From: Marisa cornuarietis
Taxonomy: Eukaryota; Mollusca; Gastropoda; Architaenioglossa; Ampullariidae
DNA length: 64,000 bases
Direction of reading: 5' to 3'
NCBI GenBank assembly: GCA_004794655.1
Contig: SMMW01000042.1
Location: 2,723,501 to 2,787,500, forward strand
Positions 50,601 through 58,039 of this stretch are shown here, piece by piece (position 1 is the first letter of the stretch; each line of letters starts with the position of its first letter). Position numbers and translations under genes: made by a program. Under the pieces are notes generated by a model, which was given only the letters and a program-made list of their open reading frames with translations, made no database searches and had not been told where the DNA came from.

Positions 50601-50702
50601 GCATACGTCCTTGACCGCCTTCTTTTCTATATCTTCCTTTTCATCACTGTTGTTTCGGCCGTCTGCATTCTGGAGATGAGGCCCCCGGATATGCACTTCT
50701 AA
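21091..50702 (+). CDS. Alpha-type nicotinic acetylcholine receptor subunit (whole gene, 7 coding exons)
   Basis: Coding exons: 21,091-21,313; 30,629-30,870; 31,506-31,550; 45,680-45,789; 47,255-47,435; 49,251-49,605; 50,056-50,702. All junctions are GT/AG, phases agree, and the sum is 1,803 nt, giving 600 residues. The product is a cell-surface cation channel subunit of the Cys-loop family. Visible parts: signal peptide to about 62; poly-Gln 87-99; loop D Trp167; loop A Tyr205; Cys-loop C240-C254 with 13 residues between; loop B Trp261; loop C Tyr302, Cys304-Cys305 (vicinal pair, so alpha type) and Phe309 where most alphas have Tyr; M1 about 323-345; M2 353-373 with Glu352 at -1' (cation selective); M3 about 387-409; basic M3-M4 loop; M4 about 573-593. 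Exon sizes 45 and 110 nt equal those of vertebrate alpha7. N-glycosylation sequons occur at N72 (NVT), N136, N180, N224 and N272. Which mollusc alpha paralogue it is cannot be told. Confidence 0.93.
21370..21590 (+). mobile_element. SINE copy, diverged, with tRNA-like head
   Basis: CCTGGGTTCAGATTTCGTCT (about 21,440) and CACCTGTTCGCAGGGCTGAC (about 21,482) match the SINE at 20,640-20,783. The part before it (GGTGGAGTGCTTAAAACACC) may be the tRNA-derived A-box region. It lies just inside intron 1. Confidence 0.5.
22128..22865 (+). repeat. Two direct copies of a dispersed repeat (LINE 3'-tail-like)
   Basis: About 22,128-22,280 and 22,680-22,865 share the series (GT)n, GTGGG.ATGGATGGGAG, TATGTTT, TCTCAGTACCCCTTGGAGG and GAAAGAAT.aTAAA.AATA. 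The first ends in TTGAATTGAATT, a short-motif tail like those at LINE 3' ends. GT/GA microsatellite DNA fills 22,635-22,732. Confidence 0.65.
22870..26475. other. Intron 1 of the nAChR gene, no nested gene supported
   Basis: Frames at about 23,541-23,736 (after a ttggtttcag acceptor) and 24,032-24,361 read protein-like, but I recognise no family and see no splice partners. The rest is AT-rich intron. Confidence 0.4.
26479..26610. repeat. Degenerate short tandem repeat, unit about 18-20 bp
   Basis: Seven or so variants of CTTACAGAGTTTATAAGT in a row, many containing TACAGAG. Confidence 0.6.
27590..27690 (+). mobile_element. Possible tRNA-like SINE head
   Basis: GTGTCGCAGTGGATGAGTTA (A-box-like) is followed about 45 bp later by CCGGTTCAGATGC (B-box-like). 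It does not fold as a normal tRNA that I can see. Weak. Confidence 0.25.
28630..28930 (-). mobile_element. LINE family A, C-terminal fragment
   Basis: The minus strand reads [35 protein letters not shown] and [17 protein letters not shown]. This is the same tail as the copies at 37.2, 61.8 and 62.9 kb (..CRT.R.RLSFVVSAV..). About 80 codons are open. Confidence 0.75.
28935..30628. other. 3' part of intron 1, no gene seen
   Basis: AT-rich intron with incidental frames only. It ends with the acceptor ttcttgtgcag before exon 2. Confidence 0.5.
30629..30870 (+). CDS. nAChR coding exon 2: N-terminal extension, poly-Gln, helix 1
   Basis: Acceptor ttgtgcag|TC and donor CTG|GTGAGT. Residues 75-155. 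After [11 protein letters not shown] comes a pure run of 13 CAG codons. Next are [14 protein letters not shown] and the family helix [20 protein letters not shown], then the beta1 strand ..[15 protein letters not shown] at 136 is a likely glycosylation site. The stretch before the helix is about 35 residues longer than in vertebrate subunits. Confidence 0.9.
30664..30702 (+). repeat. (CAG)13 microsatellite coding for poly-Gln
   Basis: Thirteen uninterrupted CAG triplets in frame inside exon 2. Pure triplets imply length polymorphism among individuals. Confidence 0.95.
30871..31505 (+). other. nAChR intron 2
   Basis: A 635-bp intron with GTGAGT donor and tctgcaacag acceptor. Nothing else noted. 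Confidence 0.85.
31506..31550 (+). CDS. nAChR coding exon 3 (45 nt)
   Basis: Codes [15 protein letters not shown] (residues 156-170), phase 0 on both sides, donor GTGAGT. The 45-nt size and the DEKNQ.LTTN.W signature are those of this exon across nicotinic subunits. Trp167 is the loop D Trp of the complementary face. Confidence 0.97.
31551..33280 (+). other. Start of the 14.1-kb intron 3, no nested gene seen
   Basis: Contains an imperfect GGT/AGT-rich stretch (about 31,590-31,660) and a (TTTA)n run (32,218-32,246). No supported coding sequence. Confidence 0.5.
33280..33545 (+). promoter_or_regulatory. CpG-rich promoter-like patch inside intron 3 (NRF-1, YY1-like)
   Basis: Holds a perfect NRF-1-type palindrome TGCGCATGCGCC (33,458-33,469), directly preceded by AAAGATGGCG (YY1-like). 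A second AAAGATGGCC lies at about 33,284. CpG is frequent, unlike the AT-rich surroundings. An 85-codon frame starts at the first ATGGCC but matches no family I know. This may be the start of a nested or alternative transcript. Confidence 0.35.
33550..36830 (+). other. Intron 3 continued, no gene seen
   Basis: (ATT)n at about 33,785-33,803 and an NRF-1-like TGCGCATGCGTG at 36,365-36,376. No supported coding sequence. Confidence 0.4.
36840..37110 (+). repeat. Dispersed repeat copy 1 (pair with 51,520-51,760)
   Basis: Shares with 51.5 kb, in the same orientation, the ordered blocks ACATATTCCGGTG, TATTTTATG/A, AATGTTTTTCTCTT, GAGCTGAATTTGAAGAG, AAAGATGC, CAGGACA and AATGTG.TGTTGCTGA. No coding capacity seen. 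Confidence 0.7.
37195..37460 (-). mobile_element. LINE family A, 3' end
   Basis: The minus strand reads [19 protein letters not shown] and ends ATATCGAGCTGC..TTGCCCTCTGGGATAAATAAAG. This is the same C-terminus and 3' end as at 61.8-62.4 kb and 62.9-63.3 kb. Confidence 0.7.
37465..39080 (+). other. Intron 3 continued, no gene seen
   Basis: AT-rich intron with incidental frames. Confidence 0.4.
39082..39444 (-). CDS. Unrecognised CpG-rich 120-codon frame (doubtful)
   Basis: An unbroken minus-strand frame ([20 protein letters not shown] ... [14 protein letters not shown]) lies in the most CpG-rich 360 bp of the intron. It is rich in Arg and Ser, with no domain, signal peptide or membrane segment that I recognise. 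The low stop density may simply follow from high GC. It could be a small nested gene, a mobile element piece, or a promoter island without coding function. Confidence 0.2.
   Translation of the reverse strand: MKVRLAMSARVLGVQSSRALFSGRSLSPSAVRPKSDFSCLRSLSGSEGSEVSGAEEAKRKGRSGKVEPFEGRTITDKSDRPLFALLQRLPWFVRSSGAGSDRRLTVNFGETHARSATSTK
39940..41935 (+). mobile_element. Decayed non-LTR retrotransposon: gag-like ORF1 end and APE endonuclease
   Basis: The plus strand gives [24 protein letters not shown] (39,955-40,040), a damaged CCHC zinc knuckle of ORF1. Then comes GSSYIH / [19 protein letters not shown] (40,730-40,835). [19 protein letters not shown] (40,915-40,972) is the endonuclease GDFN.H.P.W motif with D replaced by N, followed by [17 protein letters not shown]. 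At about 41,590-41,650 comes [20 protein letters not shown], the linker before RT. The order is that of an I/Jockey-type LINE. Many stops; no RT follows, so it is truncated 3' near 41,935. Confidence 0.75.
42462..42474. promoter_or_regulatory. X-box (RFX-type) palindrome
   Basis: GTTGCTAGGCAAC is a perfect inverted repeat of the RFX half-site (GTTGC.. / ..GCAAC), as found upstream of ciliary genes. It sits in a small CpG-rich patch (42,420-42,560). No gene start is recognised beside it. Confidence 0.4.
43740..44100. repeat. Degenerate tandem repeat, unit about 85 bp
   Basis: Four or five diverged copies built on AAGTACACCAGCCTGTGAA..GGCTGTACCACCTACATGTAGTTT. Confidence 0.55.
44530..44559. 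repeat. (AC)15 microsatellite
   Basis: Pure AC dinucleotides in intron 3. Confidence 0.95.
44560..45679 (+). other. 3' end of intron 3, no gene seen
   Basis: AT-rich; (TA)n at about 45,455-45,468. Ends with the acceptor ctgtcatag before exon 4. Confidence 0.6.
45680..45789 (+). CDS. nAChR coding exon 4 (110 nt): loop A
   Basis: Codes [20 protein letters not shown] and then [15 protein letters not shown] (residues 171-206), plus two bases of Ser207. The 110-nt size is conserved in the family. WLPDIVLYN is the loop A motif, with Tyr205 in the agonist site. NSS at 180 is a glycosylation sequon. The donor is CAACAG|GTACTG and also forms the first unit of a 47-bp repeat. Confidence 0.97.
45782..45930 (+). 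repeat. 47-bp tandem array starting at the exon 4 splice donor
   Basis: Units TTACAGCAGATACTGACACA..GGCAATACAACATG..TACTGACATGGAC recur at exactly 47-bp spacing. The CA(A/G)CAG element lies at 45,784, 45,831, 45,878 and 45,925. The first is the exon 4 end itself. The two middle copies have AT where the donor has GT; the last has GT again. Confidence 0.9.
45938..47122 (+). mobile_element. Possible solo LTR
   Basis: The segment starts TGTCATGATC and ends TTCGTAACA (TG...CA borders). It is flanked by acaac and gcaac, a 5-bp duplication with one mismatch, and separates two parts of the 47-bp donor array. It is CpG-rich at both ends and holds a minisatellite. No protein coding was seen. The LTR class is not known. 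Confidence 0.35.
46150..46460. repeat. Minisatellite, unit about 64 bp, four to five copies
   Basis: Units such as GAGACGATCATTC..CTAGGACAGTATATGTCTTG..AATATAACGA. GACGATCATT occurs at 46,208, 46,271, 46,335 and 46,401. It lies inside the possible solo LTR. Confidence 0.8.
47255..47435 (+). CDS. nAChR coding exon 5: Cys-loop and loop B
   Basis: Acceptor tctgttacag|TG, donor CAG|GTAACA. Residues 207-267. [15 protein letters not shown] (240-254) is the 13-residue Cys-loop with the core [15 protein letters not shown] follows, with the loop B Trp261. [15 protein letters not shown] precedes it. In vertebrate alpha7 this region is split over two exons; here it is one (intron loss or fusion). Confidence 0.97.
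47643..47672. repeat. (CA)n microsatellite
   Basis: About 15 CA dinucleotides in intron 5. Confidence 0.95.
47980..49080 (+). mobile_element. CR1/L2-like LINE, RT C-terminal half, decayed
   Basis: The plus strand reads [18 protein letters not shown], then [55 protein letters not shown] and [16 protein letters not shown] text. This is the end of a CR1/L2-type RT and its tail, with stops and frameshifts. It lies in nAChR intron 5 in the sense orientation. It is a different subfamily from the copy at 2.1-2.6 kb. Confidence 0.8.
49251..49605 (+). CDS. nAChR coding exon 6: loop C, M1, M2
   Basis: Acceptor gtcaatccag, donor ATCA|GTAAGT. Residues 268-385 plus one base. [18 protein letters not shown] has the vicinal cysteines 304-305 that define alpha subunits. 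DEPFPDVTF follows with Phe309 at the loop C Tyr position. M1 is about 323-345, and [20 protein letters not shown] begins M2. Glu352 (-1') and Asp373 (20') are acidic rings and there is no Pro insertion before M2, so a cation channel is expected. Glu357 at 4', usually a small residue, is unusual. Confidence 0.98.
49606..50055 (+). other. nAChR intron 6
   Basis: A 450-bp intron with GTAAGT donor and acttgttgcag acceptor. Confidence 0.9.
50056..50702 (+). CDS. nAChR last coding exon: M3, cytoplasmic loop, M4
   Basis: Residues 386-600 and TAA. M3 is [21 protein letters not shown] cytoplasmic loop of about 160 residues holds a basic, serine-rich stretch ([17 protein letters not shown]) with possible kinase sites and an amphipathic MA helix ([12 protein letters not shown]...VFREWHDVA). 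M4 is about [18 protein letters not shown], followed by a short extracellular tail EMRPPDMHF. The whole M3-M4 loop is in one exon. Confidence 0.97.
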
Positions 50703-50734
50703 TGCTGAAGGCCCCCTATCACTCTATTCCTTAG

Positions 50735-50791
50735 CAACAACAACAACGACGACGACGACGACGATGATGATGATGATGATGATAAAATAAA
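50735..50791 (+). terminator. nAChR 3' UTR: triplet repeats and poly(A) signal
   Basis: After the stop, runs of AAC, GAC and GAT triplets occupy 50,735-50,783. A canonical AATAAA follows at 50,786-50,791, only about 85 bp past the stop codon, so the 3' UTR is very short if this signal is used. Confidence 0.6.
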
Positions 50792-50799
50792 ATTAAAAT

Positions 50800-51515
50800 G
50801 AATGAGTTGTTTTAGCCATGCTCATCTGTAAATTTAACTATGGACACACACTGATGGCCGCGATATAGAAAAACTGACGTGGCAAACGAGTGCCATTAAT
50901 TGTGAGCGATACTTTTTTGTGAAATATGGTGCCGTCTGTAGCAGAAGACTGGAGAAACTGAGCTGCACTGCGTACAAGAACGAGCTCGTCACGAGACAGC
51001 CAGCATACTTTTGTGTTCCTAGGACGGCGCGATCTGCAGAGGGGAGGTGCAGGGAGTATAGATGGAGGAGGACCGCAAAATAAGCTTCAGCGGATTCTAG
51101 CAAGCTAGTAACGACCTCGAGCCTTCACGTGCAGCCAGGTTAGGGAAGAGGTGTAGCGCTTCATTTATCCAAGCATCAAAAGCATGCTGTGCTGAACAAA
51201 TTTTACAGTTTTATCAAGGGAGCAGATGCATCTGAACAGTGAGGTCTGGCTGAATGGCACTGATCTGAAGGGTAAATGCACTGGTTGTCAAGACAATTGT
51301 TAGAAATGGTATTTCCCAAGTTCAGAACACATGCTGCGAAGTTAGTGTCATGGGAGGTTCCATAGGTGTTATGGGTACCTGGGCCAATGCTTCCGATTCT
51401 TGCTTCTTGCTTGTAACTGTCATAGCTGACTCTGACACTAACACTGTATATTCTTCTGTATTTCAGAAAGAAAGGACGTCATAAAGGACGCTCTTAAAGG
51501 ACAACACGAGCGCTC
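50800..51515. other. Intergenic, no gene seen
   Basis: Incidental frames only. Confidence 0.4.
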
Positions 51516-51519
51516 ACGA

Positions 51520-51760
51520 TAATCGCCGGAAATAGAGCATAAAGTACCACAGAACATATTCCGGTGGTATTTTATAATGTTTTTCTCTTAATCACACATG
51601 GGTTTGTCGATAAAACATGAAGCGACGAAAGGGAAGTATTTCTAAAAGAAGTGTCGTCTGTATGAGCTGAATTTGAAGAGAAAAGATGCCATCATCGGTA
51701 AAGGAAAACAGATCAGGACACAATGTGCTGTTGCTGAATGCGCTGACGTCAAAAAATAAG
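51520..51760 (+). repeat. Dispersed repeat copy 2 (pair with 36,840-37,110)
   Basis: Same ordered blocks and same orientation as the copy in nAChR intron 3: ACATATTCCGGTGGTATTTT, AATGTTTTTCTCTT, GAGCTGAATTTGAAGAG, AAAGATGC and CAGGACACAATGTG. Confidence 0.7.
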
Positions 51761-52047
51761 ATGACGACAAAATGTGGGTGTGTAGTGGCCCGTCTCCTCC
51801 ACGTCACAGGGCAGCGTCCACACACAGCAAGAACACAGTCTTCAGCACAAATATCCAGCATGTCATACAAACCCGAATACACTCCATAGAACAAATATCA
51901 AACATTTCATACACTCCACAGAAAATGCAACATCCAACATAAGGCACAAGTTTCACTGGAACGCCAGCACACGCTCAAGTTCACTGATGAAAACATGAAT
52001 CCCACACCACCGCGCAAGTCATGAAGTCCAAATCCAACAAGACAGTA

Positions 52048-52329
52048 TCAAAGGCCATCATTGACTAGCACATTGTCCAAGCCAGTTGTCTGCACGCATA
52101 TGTCCAGTTTCTGAAATACTTTCTTCAGCCGTCTGTCCAGTGCCGGGAAATGGCTGTCTATCAAGACCGGGCGGATGGGGTCGGATCGCAACACCTCTTT
52201 CATGGCCCTGCTGAGAACACCATCCCACAACAGCTGCAGGCTGTTCCAAGTGGACGTCCTTAACATGCAGCAGTCTTGTAGAGGAGCAAGGATGGCGACT
52301 TCATCATAATAAGGGTTGCCGAAACTCAA
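52048..52329 (-). pseudogene. Unidentified protein-like C-terminal frame
   Basis: The minus strand reads SFGNPYYDEVAILAPLQDCC, then LQLLWDGVLSRAMKEVL, PIRPVLIDSHFPALDRRL and ICVQTTGLDNVLVNDGL to a stop. A possible acceptor (ttttgag) precedes it. The balanced composition and amphipathic text look like a genuine protein end, but I cannot name the family. No further exon was found nearby, so it may be a retrocopy piece or a relic. Confidence 0.35.
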
Positions 52330-52809
52330 AATACGACGGACGATACAAAAAAAAAACCGACAAAAACGACAGAGAGCCGTCCCCTCAAGCCAGTTAGGCG
52401 AACAGTTAACTAGTACATTTTATATTTGCTGCACCTATGTTTCTGTATCTGCTGCACCTGTGCTTTCTTGTATTTTCGTATTCTCCCCGGTCCCATCACT
52501 GTCACTTTTTTTTTGGGGGGGGGGGTTGTTCGTTTTGTTTTGTTTTTGTCTTTTCCTGTAGTGCATCTACTGTTACCTGACACCTCACGTTTTGTATAAG
52601 TCAAGTGGTGCGAATGAATCAGCACGGTGCGGACAGGCAGAGCAGCACGTGTTCAACGAGTAAGAGCGAGAGCCGTTTTACAAATAACTCAGAACAGATG
52701 GGAGCAAAGTTCGGCTCGTAGACGTCTTTGGACTAGCTCGTCGGTCAAAACGTGAACTGTACACGTTTTCGGTTTGTTTGCTGTTTGTTTTTTAAACCTA
52801 GGTTAATTT

Positions 52810-53551
52810 TATTATTATTATTATTATTCCTTTTCGCCCCCAGTGGAGCATAGGGCCGCAACTACACCACGCCAGAGAACCCGGTTCTGGGCCTCCCTCT
52901 CCAGTTGGGTCCATGTCATTCCAGCTGCCTCGGCCTTCGCCGTGTACCGATCTTCTCCACGTCTGTCTGGGTCTCCCAACCCTGCGCCTCTCCTGTGGGT
53001 TCCAGTCCAGAGCTTGTCGTGTTAGATTTTCGGCCGGCTTTCGCAGGGTGTGACCGATCCAGCCCCACTTTCGCTTCTTGATGTCTTGGCTGGCAGGTTT
53101 TTGGTTGGCCCTCTCCCACAGGTATGCATTAGAGATCTTCTCGGGCCATCTGATGTTGAAAATGTGGCGCAGACATCTGTTGATGAATGTTTGAATCTTG
53201 TTGGTGATGGTGTTTGTCACACGCCATGTTTCAGACCCATATAGAAGGGCAGATTTTACATTCGTATGAAAGATGGGAATCTTAGTGTGCTGAGATAATG
53301 CCTTGGAATTCCAGATAGGTCGCAGGATATGGAATGCTTGGCTGGCTTTATTTATTCTGCTTCTTACATCTTCATCTGCACCTCCATCCTTGGTGACTAT
53401 GCTGCCTAGGTAGGTGAAGTGGTCAGTCTCTGTAATACATTCCCCGTGTAGTTGAAGTGGGGCTTCTTGCTTGTTGTTAACCCCCATTACCTCTGTCTTC
53501 TTGATGTTGATTGTCAGGCAAGTTGTCGCTGCTTCCTCTGAGAGCCGAGTT
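52810..53551 (-). mobile_element. RTE-like LINE, 5'-truncated, with 11-bp TSD
   Basis: The minus strand begins near 53,551 and reads EEAATTCLTINIKKTEVM, FTYLGSIVTKDGGADEDVRS, VKSALLYGSETWR, CLRHIFNIRWPEKISN, KRKWGWIGHTLRKPAENLT and RRVGRPRQTWRR. This is the C-terminus of an endonuclease/RT polyprotein, open for over 220 codons. It ends with a (TAA)n tail (52,810-52,827). TAGGTTAATTT flanks it (52,799-52,809 and 53,552-53,562). The intact frame and exact TSD indicate a recent insertion. Confidence 0.9.
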
Positions 53552-53924
53552 TAGGTTAATTTGATTACAAATTTGTAAATATCATATCCAATACGGCTTA
53601 GTGTTATAAATCGGCAGTCCAGCACATTCTAACACAAAATACATAACGCGGCTGACGTGTCTGATGGAGTCGTGTTAGAGCGTTGGCGGTGCAGTTTGAC
53701 TATTCACTTTGTTTTAACATCGTCTGACAACCAGCTACAGGTGTTATAATGATACAGTGAAACAAACGTGTCATCGGTAGAGGTTAGACCCAAGCTTTGC
53801 ATATTTATGTTCGCCCCTTCCCCTCCCCACCCGCATCTCCCACAAACAGTTCGATCCTAGTCATTCAGTCGTTCAGATTGCAGTTTTGTCGTGCAGGGAG
53901 TTATTATTGTGGCAGTAAGAAGAG

Positions 53925-55665
53925 AAAGGTGGATGGGGAGTGTTGAAAATTCAACAACGAGTGGACAACACGATATCTTTTCACTGATTTTGGGGACAAA
54001 CATGTGTGCTTAATTTGCCGGGCATGCATCGCAGTTTTCAAAGAGCACAATCCGAAGTGGCATTTTAGTACATTTCAGTATTGCAGCCAACTAGTAGAAG
54101 CAAAGGCGAAAGAACCACGCCAGTTGGAAAAATTAAATAAGCAACAAAACATCTTTACCACACAGAGAGAAACCCAACAGGTGGCAACAAATTGAGTTTT
54201 ATTGTGACATGTAATATTGCAAAAGAACAGCACCTTTGCAGACAGCGAATAATTCCTCAATAAATGTATGCTTGATGTGGTCGAAATCGCGTGTCCAGAA
54301 AACAAAAAGGAATTCGGGAATATCAGCTAGTCCAGCAGAACAACGACGTGCCAAATAGAGGACATAGAACACAAACTGCTGTATTTGACAGGTATTCACT
54401 CACGCTGGATGATATTACAGATATAGCTGATGCTGCACAGCCAGCTGCTTATTTTTATCCGTGGCGATAATGATGACTTCATCGAAAAATGTTCCTGGTT
54501 TATATCAAAGTCAATGAAAGACACTATAACAGACGACGATTGGATTATGAAAGCGAAAGAATGAATTGAGAAGCACAGGCATCCATGGGGGAATAGAAAA
54601 GTGTCACTACTGATTGATCTCCAACTTTGACCAACAGGAATGTTGGTCTTCTTATCAGAATTCAGCCAACTGTTCATGAAACATCAGGAGCACGAAGTTA
54701 CATCGTATCACTGCACAAACATCATTAGACATGAACCATATTATGAATACTGTGATGAAAATCATGAGAGTAGTTAGAACAAGAGCGCTCGACCATCGGC
54801 AGTTTATATTAATGCTGGAGGACGTTGAAACCGATCACAAAGATATTTCCTACCACACAAATTTCTTGTGGCTAAGCATGGGAAACGTTTTTAGACGAGT
54901 TTGGGGACTCGAGAGGGAATGCTTCTATTATTAGAAATAAAGGAAAAGACAATTTTTTTATCTCATTTTGTAATTTCTAATGTCCTTCAGATGTTGCCTT
55001 TCTGATTGACGTCATGAAGCATTTGAAAATGTGACTTTGCAAGGTAAAAATATTCTTGCTCATTAATTATATTTTGCCATGGTCTTGTTTGAACGGAACC
55101 TTGATCTCTTTTCAACCGAAGCGAAGGAAAAAAATGTCAACACTTTCTTTCCCTGAGCTCATTGACAGTTGGTGTTTGTAAAGCACGAGAATATAGTTGA
55201 CTGATCTGCAAAATTGAATTTTTTAGACGTTTAGGAGATTTCAGAAAAATGGAAAGTACATTGAAAGTTGTAAATATTGTCAAATCCGTTTACCGTGGAT
55301 GTGGAACGTGCGCCAAATAGTTTACAATTTGAGCTGATCGAGTTACAGTGCAACACAGTGTTAAAAGATTCTTTAATCCGGAAAATGTTTCCAGTTCTTC
55401 AAATCGCTCAGTAAGGACGCGTTTCTGATCTTAAAAGAATTAGCCATAGGAATGGTGGTGATATTTGCATCGGCGTTTATGTGCGAAAAGACTTTTTTGA
55501 TCATGAAGCAAAGCAAATCCTACCTGCGTTCGCGGATGACAGACGAGCGTTTGGCCGCAGTTAAGCAAGTTGTCACATCGGAAACGCGGCTATATTTTAA
55601 CAGACTCTTGAACGGATTCAAACAGCTTCACTTTACTTTTCACATTAAATTCACTATGTAAACAC
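53925..55665 (+). pseudogene. Decayed hAT transposase, GTF2IRD2/ZBED-like
   Basis: The plus strand shows the order of this family. Near 53,990-54,190: a degraded BED-like finger HVCLICRACIAVFKEHNPKW and LNKQQNIFTTQRE. At 54,250-54,330: NKCMLDVVEIACPENKKEFG. At 54,731-54,925: MNHIMNTVMKIMRVVRTRAL, DHRQFILMLEDVE and WLSMGNVFRRVW. At about 55,470-55,570: the dimerisation end CEKTFLIMKQSKSYLRSRMT. Stops and frameshifts occur throughout and the middle third is largely lost. It is a dead element, not a host gene. Confidence 0.75.
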
Positions 55666-55784
55666 CATTATGCCCGCATTTTTGAATCCCATGTTGACTA
55701 TGTTTGTGTGTAGCCGCGACGTAGGTTTTAGATATCTTACTGGCCCGCCGCATAGTTTACAATTTTGAGACCGGCTCAAAAAAA

Positions 55785-55804
55785 GAAAACTTTGCCCACT
55801 CCTG
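55785..55804 (+). repeat. Probable right terminal inverted repeat of the hAT element
   Basis: AAAACTTTGCCCACTCCTG resembles the hAT end motif (reverse complement CAGGAGTGGGCAAAG). It lies 140 bp after the transposase end. No matching left end was found. Confidence 0.45.
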
Positions 55805-56875
55805 GTTTAGAATGTTCTAGAAGGGGATAGTGAGATAGCATAATTGTCAACGGCCAGTTTTTCACTTCCCATCGAGGCATCGTATATATGCCAAGACACT
55901 ACCTGTGCGAAGTGAAAGGCTGTGTTTTCCAAGCAAGGGTCAGAAACCACTTTTTCTCTTCTTCTCTTTTTATGTACCCCTATTCGCACAGTTCTTTCTA
56001 AATTTTATAAATTTGATGTAGTTTCCTCTTAATTACTTTTATAAATTGTTAATAAGCACGTCAACTAAGTCTAGGAAGATATGTAAACCGGGAATGCTTC
56101 GTCAGACAACGGAGCTTCGATGACTTCGATACTGCTGACCCAAGAGTGGACACTGTGAGAAACGGCAATGCGGTCGCCCGTCCCCTAAAAGCGGCGCCGA
56201 TGTTTAGAAAGTCTGTTTCTTTTCTATTCCTTGGATGTATATGCATGTGAATTCGGAGTAAATCAGTCCCAAGTGACTGCAACTAAGTGTTTTGTAAGTA
56301 CAGCGATGTGTGTGATTGGTGTTCGACAGTGACTCTGAGTACGCGCCAAACTGTCTTATGATTCTCCAGATCAGGCTGACTATTGTACGGGAAAATCTTC
56401 TATTGGTACTGTATGCAGAGTTGTGAAAATGTCCTATTGGTACTATCAGCAGTGTCATGTATTAATAACGAGTAACTCTTTGATGTAAGTGAGTGTGAGT
56501 TATTGTTTCATTTTCATTATCATGTATTTTAAGCATCGAGTGCTGTGACATTCTTTTTCTAATTAAAAAATAGACAGGTCTGCAAGAGACATACAGTTTA
56601 TCTTTGCTCAGAAACAAAAGAACGTGCAAATGTCAAGATGATTGCGTGAGTGCTGAGCTCTCATGTGAGTGTCCGATACACACATACATATATATATAAA
56701 TAACTTTTGTGTGTCAGGCATCAGTCTTGTGTAATTATATCACAGCAGATTGAATAGCGATGCATGGCATCAACATGAGTTGACTTACAATGATACAATT
56801 CATAGTGTAGAGGGCACAGAATATTTGAAGCTGTTAAACAAATTAAGTAAAACTATATAATTAATGCGTGCCACT
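55805..56875. other. Intergenic, no gene seen
   Basis: AT-rich with incidental frames. Confidence 0.4.
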
Positions 56876-56879
56876 CATG

Positions 56880-57170
56880 ATAGTTAAACATCTAATGTGC
56901 AGGATGTATGTGTGAAATCAATATCATGCTGGAACATCTTTGGCTAAACAGATAGTTTGCAAGATATATGTCATATGTCATGATGTCAACATCAAGATGC
57001 CACCTTTGACATTTAACAGTTATACAGTTAGTGTGCAAGGTGCATGTCATGATATTAACATCATTTTGCGACATCACCATCAAGATGCGACGTCATTCCA
57101 TACCACCTTTCATGACATCAAAACAGTTAACAGGCAAGTGTGAAAACTGTATGATATCAACATCCAGTTA
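56880..57170. repeat. Degenerate tandem repeat, unit about 70-90 bp
   Basis: About four diverged copies of CAGTTAGTGTGCAAGATGTA..TGTCATGATATCAACATCAA..GATGCGAC. Confidence 0.55.
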
Positions 57171-57174
57171 ACAC

Positions 57175-58035
57175 TCGCCCAGTGGTACTCCGCGTTAGCC
57201 GCTACGAAACAAAACAAAAGATCTAATCAGTTTCGTACAGATGTCTCCTTTTTCTTCGACTACGATTTCCTTCTGATTATCTTTATCGTACGTACTACAA
57301 TCCCATATTGTACTACAATCCCATTATAGAATACTTTTGTGTTAAGGATCTATTTTATGTGATACAAAAACTATCTTTACCATACTTAACATAGCCCTTT
57401 AGAAACATGCACGACAAAATTGAGCCAGTGGTTTTGCTCCTGATTTCTGCTGCCTAAGGCGTGTATTTTCTTCTGACCGGGGAAGGTGCAAAAGAAGTGG
57501 CAGGTATTTAAATGTTGCCCTTTACCCTGACCTGAGCCGCGTTCTTCGCCCGGTAGTGTAGTGTCTCATACAGAATGTCCCGAGACGAGATCTGAGCCCT
57601 GAGTTTCTCATTGCAGTGGTGACAAGTGAGTGCTTTAAAGACCATCCTGAATGGTTTGCGTTTATTGCATATATCGGTAGATGTGGGCGATATAAAACTA
57701 ACCTGTAAATTTTGTTATGATAACTACAACCACTTCTTGAATCAGAGCTTGTACTGGCAGATTATTGAGAGTGGTGTCCCTTCGCCTTACCAGCTGGAGG
57801 GGACAAGCTCTCTCTGCTCTTTTTCTTTTATTTCGTGTAGTGCCTGTACTAATGTTCTATTTATTATTTTTTATTATAATCCTAACCAAAAAAAACACAA
57901 CTTCAAATGGCAACACAACGATTTATATAAATTTAGCAAATCGCTTATATACTGCTCCAGGATTTTCATGCTTTATTTCTGTTTTGAGCATATTTCAGTA
58001 TTGTTCATCAAGAGGACATTCTCTTTGCTTCGTCA
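57175..58035. other. Intergenic, no gene seen
   Basis: A 145-codon frame at 57,626-58,063 has low-complexity, AT-driven composition and no domain. Confidence 0.4.
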
Positions 58036-58039
58036 AGTT

